Shown: one piece after another, positions 55,912 to 64,000 of the stretch
How the letters are laid out: the number at the start of each line of letters is the position of its first letter
How positions within the stretch are numbered: the first letter of the stretch is position 1
Origin: Plecoglossus altivelis
Taxonomy: Eukaryota > Chordata > Actinopteri > Osmeriformes > Plecoglossidae
Length of the DNA stretch: 64,000 bases
NCBI GenBank assembly: GCA_036571765.1
Contig: BROE01000024.1
Coordinates: 6,156,048-6,220,047 of the forward strand
Reading direction: 5' to 3'
Translations under genes and position numbers: made by a program
The notes under the pieces: generated by a model
Database searches by the model: none
The model's input: the letters and a program-made list of their open reading frames with translations, nothing else
Told to the model about the DNA's origin: nothing

Positions 55912-56409
55912 CCTCTCTCCCTCCCTCCCTCCCTCCTTTACCTGGGCAGCGTCCACAGTGGTCCTAAAAACAGGGTTGTTGTGCTTGACACTGCGCCAGA
56001 ACTTGGGTCTGGAGGGGCTTGTCAGGTTGCAGCCATACTTCTCTAGGATACTCAGAGATTTAAACAATTTGCCCAGAGATTCTAGATTCTGAAGGAGGGA
56101 GTAAGGCAGAAGAGGACAGACAAAATCAGTATCAGTGAAATACATTTTCAGGTCGCAAAGGAAGTGAATACTGTACTTTTGTGTCTGTGTGAAAATAACA
56201 AGTCAACTCACCTCCTGTCTGCTGGCCCAAGTGGCATTCTCCATCACCATGGTCTTAGCGTTGATGTGGCGGTACTTCTCGGACAGAGACAGGGGAACGT
56301 TGGCCATGGTCTGGACATAAGCCTTCACGTCCTGGGCTAATCCTGAGATGGCCAGGAGAGACTCCGCTCTCCTTCGCACATCTTCTAACGCGCTGACTGA
56401 GACGCTCAT
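49587..56409 (-). CDS. rnf31: E3 ubiquitin ligase RNF31 (HOIP), catalytic LUBAC subunit
   Basis: RBR ligase forming Met1-linked ubiquitin chains for NF-kB and cell-death control. Twenty-two exons: 56409-56212, 56088-55942, 55572-55360, 55082-54980, 54672-54523, 54416-54257, 54171-54026, 53863-53712, 53565-53341, 53235-52891, 52796-52611, 52489-52283, 52115-51942, 51699-51601, 51352-51266, 51162-51048, 50949-50837, 50616-50503, 50402-50354, 50128-50032, 49919-49754, 49634-49587; phases agree, 1,097 residues (human 1,072). In order: PUB domain ([24 protein letters not shown]), two B-box-like fingers (about 222-320), three NZF fingers (WECGHC, WQCKSC, WTCQIC), UBA ([19 protein letters not shown]), RING1 ([19 protein letters not shown]), IBR ([12 protein letters not shown]), RING2 with catalytic Cys918 in [12 protein letters not shown], then the linear-chain-determining domain. 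It ends NVPRKK. Head to head with psme2, tail towards irf9. Confidence 0.96.
55815..55936 (-). repeat. (CCCT)n/(CT)n block in rnf31 intron 2, G-rich in the transcript
   Basis: Plus-strand CCCT and CT runs become GGGA and GA runs in the rnf31 pre-mRNA. One GGGA cluster starts about 8 bases into intron 2, the other near 55818-55850. Confidence 0.9.
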
Positions 56410-57305
56410 TGTTTTCAGAGTAATCCAGATATATAGCTAAATATTGCATGTATTGCATAAATTGCCCCTTTCGTGATTGAAGTTCAGGTGATAGCCTTCT
56501 TGTATTATCCCCAAAAGTTAGATCAGCCAAACGCAGGTTTAAAGAAGTTACGCTGGCGGATATCGAAAGTAAGTTCGCGCAACTACGATGGCTAGCACAG
56601 CTAACTGTTATTGTAGCAGCTGTCAGCGTCAAAACGTTAATAAAGTGAGCTACAATTACACAACGACAAATATATGATTTGATCCCGCGGACCTTAAGAC
56701 AACACGTTCCGATAAAAAGTATGTACCACAGCATTTGCTACTTTAAAATATACATATTGGTCCGCTTAGCATAGCCTACGGTTTCGCTTGACTTTCTACG
56801 TAGTGTGTCTGTTGTGAAACGGAACTTAAACCCATTTTATGACACTAGCAGTAGGAGGTCTCTTACGTGACTCACGTACTAACAGAGTTCGATCAAGACG
56901 GAATGATTCCATTCCATAACATCGCGTCCTCTAATGTGATCTTGCTTCGTTCCCTCGTAGATCTGACGGAACTGAATGAACCCATGCAAATGATGTTACT
57001 ATATTGAGAACTTTGTTTAACTTGGTCCAGTTGTTCTGCAAGGAAAGTCAAATATAAGGTCGCACTTAATCAGTTTTGAACGTTATGGTTGACTGTGGTT
57101 CATTCTAGAGAGAAGGAATATTATTTGCGACCGAATATCCAGACTGCTCCAACTTTCGGTAAACTAGTTTGTGGGAGGGACTAGGATCAGGTGCTTTGAT
57201 ATAAAATCGAAAGTGAATTTAACAAGGAAATAGACAGCACAAACGCGAAGACTGACTGAGTTTTACCTACAATTTGCACGTCGCCGTTGAATCTTTTGCG
57301 CAGAC
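56410..57305. promoter_or_regulatory. Bidirectional rnf31/psme2 promoter region
   Basis: The two ATGs face away from each other across 896 bp, the same head-to-head layout as in mammals. On the psme2 side TATAAAA lies at 57200-57206, about 100 bp before the ATG, and GAAAGTGAA at 57209-57217 resembles an IRF-binding site. No TATA box was seen on the rnf31 side. Start sites are inferred. Confidence 0.55.
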
Positions 57306-59507
57306 ATGTCAAAATCATCTATCCTAAAACTAAACAGTGCGAGCACGGTGATGGTAAGCGATTGTTTTCTTTTACTTACAATACATTTTCACAATGCCCA
57401 TTTAATCAAACTACCATTTTTTCATGTACAAGGATCTGACGTTTCTATGTAGTGTAGCAAACAAAGGCTGTGTAGATGCGTTAGAACATGAAACCATGCA
57501 GTTTTGCTGTGTCACAACGCACGTTACAAAGTTGATGGAAAGTCCCTAGTCATCCCGTTGTTAACAAAGCTGGATGAAAGCGAAATCAAAAACTCGGTAA
57601 ACCGTTTACGCACGCGCGCCCACTGATGGATATCAGTGGGCGTTGATACAAAGTCAGCTAAATTTCATATGAAAATGAATTGTCCAGTGCCCCGAGTTTA
57701 TGTTTTGCTGTGCGATCCCTGTTTTTTCAGGTTGACAACTTCCGTCATTCTCTGAATCATCAGGTAGGTATACATTTCTATGCAGTTCATACATCATTGT
57801 ACATAAATGGTAGCTACTTATACGTGATTGAGTTTAAATGAGGGAGGTTGTTTCTGATTTACAGGCAGAAAACCTGTTTTCGAACTACATCCCCTTAAAG
57901 ATTGTCCTTTTGGACAAACTTCTCAAGGTATGGAGTCTCCATTGACATTGTATTTCAGAAGGAAACAGTTTTACAGTAACAGGATTTGTAACTGTTTTTT
58001 TTTTTGGGGGGGGGGGGATGCAATTCGTTCTCTCTCCTTGTCCACCAGGAGGATGCCCTTAGCCTCACAGATCTCTCCTCCCTCCAAGCCCCTTTAGACA
58101 TCCCCATACCAGACCCCCCCTCTCCTGAAGAAGAGGTGAGCACTAATTCAGACTTGAACCGCAACAGTTCCATGTAGTTCCCAATCATGCTTATAAGCAA
58201 CTACTAAGTCATGATAGTATACAAGAGTTTTGTTTAAAAAGTGTTTTGTGCTGGCACAATGTTTATTATTATGAACCATCAGACCAAAAACAATTCCAAG
58301 AAGAGTAGTCCGAAAGAACTGGTAATAAATCCGATTTTGATTCTGAGAAATGTTATGATCTGAAATTGAATTTCTCCTCAGGAAATGGAGACTGACAAAA
58401 ACGAAGAAGAAAAAAAGAAGAAAAAGGGTAAAAATCGGTGCTTTTCATGGGGTGTGTTTGTGTACCAGGTGTGTGTGGATTGTTAAATAACGTTTCTTCC
58501 TCTCCTAGCTCCTAAATGTGGCTTCATTAAAGGAAATGAGAAGATTGTGATGCTGCTAGACAGGGTGAAACCTGAGATCCTGGCTTTGAGAGAGACCTGC
58601 ATCACAGTAGGTTACAAAACTAAAGAAAATGGATTGATGTGTACAACCACAGTAGTGCAGCTGGTTGTTCTGGGGAGTAACACATTTACTACACGGCTGT
58701 TCTCTTTCTCTAGGTATCATGTTGGATTCAGCATCTTATTCCCAAAATAGAGGATGGGAATGACTTTGGTGTTGCTATTCAGGTAACGGATAACAGGCAC
58801 CCTAAAGTACTGTTCTGTAATGGCTGGACCTATTGTAGTGTAATGGCAACTGTGGCAACCATGTTATTTAAAACAGGAGAAGATTCTGGAGAGACTTGCT
58901 GCAGTGAAGACTAAAGTAGACGGCTTCCAGACAAACATTAACAAGTAGAACACCATTCAGTCTAGCATATTGTATATTTCACTGTGTGGCCTTGGCTATA
59001 TTGTACATTAGCTTTCAATTTCAGAACAGAATGTTTTGCTAACTTTCTTACTGACTTCCAGATACTTCTCCGAGAGAGGTGATGCAGTGGCGAAAGCCTC
59101 CAAAGACACTCATGTGGTGAGATTAACTATGCTGTTTTCTGATCAGAACATTTACAAACTGTAACCAGAGTTCTAACAACTTCACAAAGACTCAATTCTC
59201 ATGTTGACCACCTCGATTCCACCTGTTTCAGATGGACTATCGCTCCCTGGTTCACGAGAAAGATCAGACTGTGTTCTCTGAGATCAGAGTGATTCTGCTG
59301 GACATGCGTGGCTTCTATGTAAGGATAGAAGCCAAAAACAAAGGGTTTTCTTTTTTTTTTTTTTACAGCATTTCTTTATAAACTATGGACATGGATCTGA
59401 TATACAACCTCTTATTTTTGCTGCAGGCTGAATTCTATGACATCATCAGCAAGAATCAGGAAAAGGTGACCAATCCAAAGGGAGAAGAGAAGCCTTCAAT
59501 GTATTGA
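57306..59507 (+). CDS. psme2: Proteasome activator complex subunit 2 (PA28-beta)
   Basis: Forms the heteroheptameric 11S (PA28 alpha/beta) cap that opens the 20S and immunoproteasome and promotes MHC class I peptide production. Twelve coding exons: 57306-57353, 57731-57763, 57865-57927, 58049-58135, 58283-58321, 58382-58427, 58509-58606, 58714-58782, 58877-58944, 59062-59116, 59232-59318, 59427-59507; 257 residues (human 239). Recognised segments: [30 protein letters not shown] linker, [31 protein letters not shown] (activation-loop region), [18 protein letters not shown], and the C-terminus [11 protein letters not shown], which is diagnostic for the beta subunit. The 39-bp exon 5 adds 13 residues to the linker and has no human counterpart that I recall. 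An AATAAA at 59827-59832 ends the gene. Confidence 0.96.
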
Positions 59508-59928
59508 CTTGTGTGATTCGTGTGAGGAATACTACGTTTTTGTGAACTATGAAAACCACCAATGATAAAGTCCATCTACACTGATACTATAAAGTGGATC
59601 TGTACTCATACTATAAAGTGGATCATCTTTCAAAACAAAAATCCCATTCAAACCTGTACTTTTGACGAGATTTGCTTCCAAGATAAAAAAAATGCTGTTT
59701 CAGTTTACAGTGTGTCATTTTGGAATTTATTTATAACAAAAGAATTGATTTAACACATAATTTATGGTCAAAACCAGTCACACGAATCGTTATTCTGTTC
59801 TTAAAAAATATATTCTCAAAACCTAAAATAAAGACTGAAAAAGGACAATTTACCAACAGAATATTAAGATAAGAAGGCGAGTTAACATCCACCACAACAA
59901 AAAAGGTTTTCAGGTCTTGATTCTCTTG
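59508..59928. terminator. Convergent 3' ends of psme2 and lsm5
   Basis: psme2 (+) has AATAAA at 59827-59832. lsm5 (-) has a reverse AATAAA (plus TTTATT) at 59726-59731, with no closer signal seen. If both are used the two 3' UTRs overlap by about 0.1-0.15 kb. Confidence 0.5.
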
Positions 59929-61029
59929 TCATACTTCAGGTCCTTCACCACCAGGTATGAGCTAGAAATGACAAGATAGAAGAGTTAGCTAGTGTTTCCC
60001 CCTGCATGCTTAAAATATGTGGCAATCTTTTGATTAATTTTGTATGTACACACCATGGTAATGTTGTTCCCATTGAGCAGAATCTGGTCCAGTTTTGTTA
60101 TCCTTCTCCCTTCAGGTGTGATTTCACTATAACAGCCAACATATGTAGGTTACTGATTCCAAGTTCTCCTCTCCAATGTGAATTTCTATCAATGCAAGGA
60201 TGAAAACTACTTACAATTCTGTCACATCCTCCAACACCATGTCTAACATGTTGGGTCAAGGACACTTAATGCAAAGTGAAATGCTAAGCCTTAGCAATAA
60301 ACAGTATGTACGACAAGCTAAAATATCGCACATTTAGAAGAAACGGAAAAGGCAGCGTCTTAAATGTCAAAGGATACTGACAAAATCATCGAAACCCAAT
60401 AAGGTTCCTACAATTTCTTTGTCGTTCTTCATGACAATGTGTATACGTGAGCCAATGCATTTGTCCACGAGCTCTGGAAGACAAAAAGTGAAACAAGACG
60501 TTTTTAAACATAGCTGCTGTCAGTATTGCAAACAAAGAGTAACATCGTCACTATTGAGAATAATATTCTTCTAGACTACACATTGTAATTGAAAGCAACC
60601 CCTTGCGCAACTTTCCCGCGAATAAGGTTAATGTTTGATTTACGTGCAGTTATACAGACCTACACAATATTCATAGACAAAATGCATGTCTTGACATAGC
60701 TTTTATTTGTTAAATAAATTAGAGAATCTGGATTTTCAGGAATAAGCAGGACTGCAGGATTTTGATAAACGTCAGATAAACGTCCAACCTGCAGTGCAGT
60801 GTGGTCACGCTAGCTCGCTAGTAGTATTAGCCTGCTACAAATTGGTCCTTGTTGAACGATCAATTCAGTCCAGTAGAAAACAACATTCTCGAAATACGCT
60901 GTCAACACCTTCCTAGATTTGAAAAGTACAAGTGTAGTATCTATACATTTTAAATCCACAAATGAAAACGTTTCCAAATTTACCAAGTGGGAGCAACTGT
61001 GATGGATTTGTTGCTGGTGTGGCCGCCAT
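59929..61029 (-). CDS. lsm5: U6 snRNA-associated Sm-like protein LSm5
   Basis: Component of the LSm2-8 ring on U6 snRNA and the LSm1-7 ring in mRNA decay. Five exons on the minus strand: 61029-60984, 60473-60378, 60242-60215, 60126-60054, 59961-59929; 91 residues, the same length as human. The product is nearly identical to human LSm5: [20 protein letters not shown] start, Sm1 motif with [20 protein letters not shown] and FDDFVNMVLEDV, Sm2 motif with [15 protein letters not shown], and end GEGPEV. It is too small and too split for a single open frame to reveal it, so I found it by splicing. Divergent from avl9. Confidence 0.97.
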
Positions 61030-61445
61030 GTCTACCAATAAAGACCAAACCAATCAAAAATCACAAATAAGATTCAGGCAGTAGCAATCAATCGACTGGT
61101 GCGATCGACGTGGATGATCCGTGGATTTGACAGTTAAACGAATACTTATTCATGCACACCAAATATTAATTTGACACGAAGCCTAGCAATTTATTCATTA
61201 ACAATATTCTTAATGTATGAATATTCAAGAATTGTATTTACAAAAAAGACACACGGTGGCGCAACGTTGTTTCCACTAGTCTTTGACTACTCCACGAATG
61301 ACGTAATCATACGTCTACTGACGGACGAAGCGGAAGAGTAATTCAATGCGTTGTGTGCGGACGTGAAGGAAAAACAACCCCTTCGTCTTGTTTATATTGG
61401 ACTCTCGGGTGAAAACAACACATAACTTCACCAATACTTTAGGCC
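61030..61445. promoter_or_regulatory. Divergent lsm5/avl9 promoter region
   Basis: 416 bp separate the lsm5 and avl9 start codons, which point away from each other. The pair is also head to head at human 7p14.3, suggesting a shared promoter. No TATA box was recognised; several CpG-containing stretches lie at about 61255-61400. Confidence 0.5.
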
Positions 61446-62055
61446 ATGGAGTCGCATGGCAAAGAGGAACTCAAGGGACCCGTATTGCATATCGTTGTAG
61501 TTGGGTTTCACCACAAGAAAGGCTGTCAGGTATGTCAAGCTCATGCGGCATGCTAATGTCTCATTAGCACCAGTTTAAACACGCACAGTTGGATTTCAGA
61601 TGCTGTAGTGAGGCCTATGATTGCGAACTAGTCATATATAACCAGTAGTAGATAATGTGGTGAATAATCTAGGAGTTGCATGTGATAGCATTTTGAGCTA
61701 AACAGGGTTTGCAAGCGCACAAAGTACAGAGTATTTACTCTTCTTCAGGACAGCTGTCACCAGCTATCAATAATCTTGTCTATAGTGGAGAACTAACTGA
61801 TGATGAGAGTTGGTCGGTATATTTATTCATTCATTTGAAGAGACTTCATTCTGCAAGACAAGTTCTGCAAAGCCGTGTTTTCGTCCGAGGGACAGTGCTA
61901 TTATTAAGTTCTGAATTGCAACTTCATGAAATAAACATCAGGCACAGACATGCCTGATGTCGTTTGGAATTAGAATAATTGAATTCCAGCTTCATTGTCT
62001 ATGATTAGAGTTGAACTTGAAGTGCATGAGAACAAGCACAATGTGGTCAAGTAAT

Positions 62056-62091
<36 letters not shown>

Positions 62092-62732
62092 TGAGTGTGT
62101 GTTTGTGTGAGTGTGAGTGTGTGTGTGAGAGAGAGAGAACGCTGTTCATGTGTGTTTGGTGCAAAAAGATTATAAATCACGATAAGCCTTGATTTGTATG
62201 CAAAGATGGAGTTGAATATCTCTCTTTGACACAACTGCAGAAAACAATGGATTCATTTTGGTAGGTGTGCCAGGTGAGAGATAGACTAGACCTTCAGCTT
62301 TGTTTAATAGTTAACCATTGATAAAGCACTTTACCTGCACAATACAAACACACTTTCACCTCCCTTTTAGAAAACAGCGGCAGTTTCACGATCAACTGAG
62401 TCAGCAGGCCTCTCCTTTAACACCTGTCTTGTTGTAGCATATGAAGCCAACAGAAGGATCGAGACACCTGTGTGTTTAGCTCCAGTGTTGCTGCCTTCCA
62501 CCTGTTGTGAGCAGAACAATGTAAAGGGAACAGAGACCCTCCGACCTGCCATCTCCCAGTTGTTGCTGTTGAAGGAAAAGAAACTGTGTGTATGACCACC
62601 TCGCCTTTTAGCAAACAGTAGCAGTCAGGGGGGGTCTTTGTCTCAGGTAATGGGGTTGGTTCAGATGGGAGAGGTATTAGCTTGTCATCTGATATGTGGG
62701 GGTTGATGACCCCCCAGCGTGTACCAGAAGAT

Positions 62733-62768
<36 letters not shown>

Positions 62769-63465
62769 ACAGGCAGAGAGAAAGGGACAGAGAGTGCAAT
62801 ATGGGTTGAGGGGTGTAGAGCTCCTCTGGGGTAGGCACTGGGGGGAGGGGATCTAAACTGCCGGGGGGATGGAGGTGGGGGTTGGGGAGAGAGCAGCAGC
62901 TTGAAGCTTCTCAAGCTTCCTTTGTCTCAGATCATGATAAAGGCTACAACAAAATAACATTTCATTTCACAGTCATTTATGATCTGTGGCTGAGATTAAC
63001 TTGTGATGAAGACGGGTTTGGACTCAGACTGACTCACAGCGACTGCTCTGGTCTGCTGTGCTGCAGAGTCAGTTTCCTTGTTTAACACACATGAACATGA
63101 AACAAGACCTTCGAAATAGAACTGTGTCCAAAGGCCTTTATGACTCAGTCACATGGCAATAAGACAGCTTCCTGCCTCAGAATGAACCTGCTGGAGAGGG
63201 AGTGTATTTATCAATGGATTATATTTTCCTAATCTGTTTCAAAACATATTTCATCAGATATTTTCAATTAGGTTCTATTAGAAGCATATGCAATAGAGTT
63301 TAGGAAGACTCTTATTCTATTCTTATTATCTGTATATTTAGTGGATAGAAATTCTGCACATTTTTATGATACAATGTGTCACATGGATCTGATCGGCTGG
63401 ACAGCATCGTTATCGCTTTGCATTATGTTTAAGATTCAAATGGTCGTAATGCTTGGCCTCTCTCA

Positions 63466-63530
<65 letters not shown>

Positions 63531-63659
63531 TTCCTCAGGTGGAGTTCTCCTACCCCCCTCTCATCCCAGAGGAAGGCCATGACAGCAGCTCCCTGCCAGA
63601 GGAGTGGAAGTATTTGCCCTTCTTGGCCCTGCCGGATGGGGCCCACAACTACCAAGAAG
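61446..63659 (+). CDS. avl9: AVL9 homologue, cell migration/secretory DENN-family protein (3'-truncated)
   Basis: AVL9 proteins act in late secretory trafficking and epithelial migration and carry a divergent DENN domain. Two exons are visible: 61446-61529 (MESHGKEELKGPVLHIVVVG, then FHHKKGCQ) and 63539-63659 (VEFSYPPLIPEEGHDSSSLP, then EEWKYLPFLALPDGAHNYQE). Both match the extreme N-terminus of AVL9. The donor at 63660 leaves phase 1 and expects an exon starting with the family's DTVFFHLPP, which is not in the window, so most of the gene lies to the right. The N-terminal ten residues differ from human, as expected for a variable tail. Exon 2 is preceded by a long (GTCT)n tract. Confidence 0.94.
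62057..62138. repeat. (GT)n/(GA)n compound microsatellite in avl9 intron 1
   Basis: A GT run of about 32 bp is followed by GTGA and GA units. A second GT run lies at about 62735-62766. Confidence 0.85.
63466..63530 (+). repeat. (GTCT)n tetranucleotide repeat before avl9 exon 2
   Basis: About sixteen GTCT units end 8 bases before the exon 2 start (63539) and provide its polypyrimidine-like tract. Confidence 0.9.
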
Positions 63660-64000
63660 GTGGGTGGGTGAGTGAGTGGATAGATGACTGGCTGGGTAGG
63701 TGGGTGTGACTGTCGCAGAGTGCTTTTTAAATTTGTCCTATTAGCATAAAAGGAGGACTGAGAACAAAATGATTTGTATAAAAAAGACAGAAACTGTGCA
63801 GGCAAGGTACGAATCCCCAACATGTTCATCGGAAACCACCTTAAAAAAGCCTCAACAGGAATAGAGGGGATGGGTGAGAGGAGAGATGGAGTGATTAATC
63901 AAACCCATGTTCCCTTATCTCTTTTCTAGAGTCAGTAGATAGCCAGTATACGGCATTATGTCCACACTGATAGGAACAGACATATCAAGGCTGGATGAGT
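63660..64000 (+). other. avl9 intron 2, right window edge
   Basis: Intronic sequence with GGTGG/GAGTG-type repeats just after the donor. A TTTTCTAG acceptor-like site near 63930 leads into a frame that stops quickly and does not match AVL9. Confidence 0.6.

Noticed and set aside
63930..64000. Possible third avl9 exon after TTTTCTAG
   Set aside because: In phase it gives ESVDSQYTALCPH then a stop and does not match the conserved DTVFFHLPP that should follow.

Overview
This window looks like a teleost fish chromosome. It carries ten multi-exon vertebrate genes with short GT-AG introns, abundant CA/CT microsatellites and polypyrimidine tracts, and no bacterial or viral genes. Gene calls come from splicing together open reading frames at GT-AG sites and comparing the products with vertebrate families I recognise. 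No search was run, so the species is not assigned.

Left block (1-41.4 kb): oplah (5-oxoprolinase, + strand, 5' end missing), foxh1 (Nodal/Smad forkhead factor, - strand), ppp1r16a (MYPT3, ankyrin and CaaX protein, + strand) and gpt (alanine aminotransferase, + strand). These genes share the human 8q24.3 neighbourhood, and foxh1(-)/ppp1r16a(+)/gpt(+) keep the human orientation. About 10 kb of apparently non-coding DNA separates foxh1 from ppp1r16a.

Middle block (42.8-59.8 kb): emc9 (ER membrane complex subunit, +), irf9 (interferon regulatory factor 9, -), rnf31 (HOIP, the catalytic LUBAC ubiquitin ligase, -) and psme2 (PA28-beta proteasome activator, +). This is the human 14q12 immune cluster. 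rnf31 and psme2 are head to head, as in human, but emc9 sits beside irf9 instead of beside psme2. The presumed irf9 promoter has GAS-like and ISRE-like elements, and psme2 has a TATA box with an IRF-like element. The three immune genes cover interferon signalling, linear-ubiquitin/NF-kB signalling and antigen-processing proteasome activation.

Right block (59.7-64 kb): lsm5 (Lsm2-8 RNA-binding ring, -) and avl9 (secretory-pathway DENN-family protein, +, truncated by the window edge). They are head to head about 0.4 kb apart, as in human 7p14.3.

The coding genes are conserved. The most unusual signals lie in non-coding DNA: a 93-bp tandem duplication that copies a splice acceptor in oplah, a 24-bp minisatellite that continues the oplah reading frame into an intron, several 3n introns with no stop codon, a 62-bp TG tract abutting an irf9 acceptor, a second B-box-like zinc-finger exon in rnf31, and short telomere-like repeats scattered over 11.7-29.7 kb. 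I found no mobile element, tRNA, rRNA or CRISPR that I could support.
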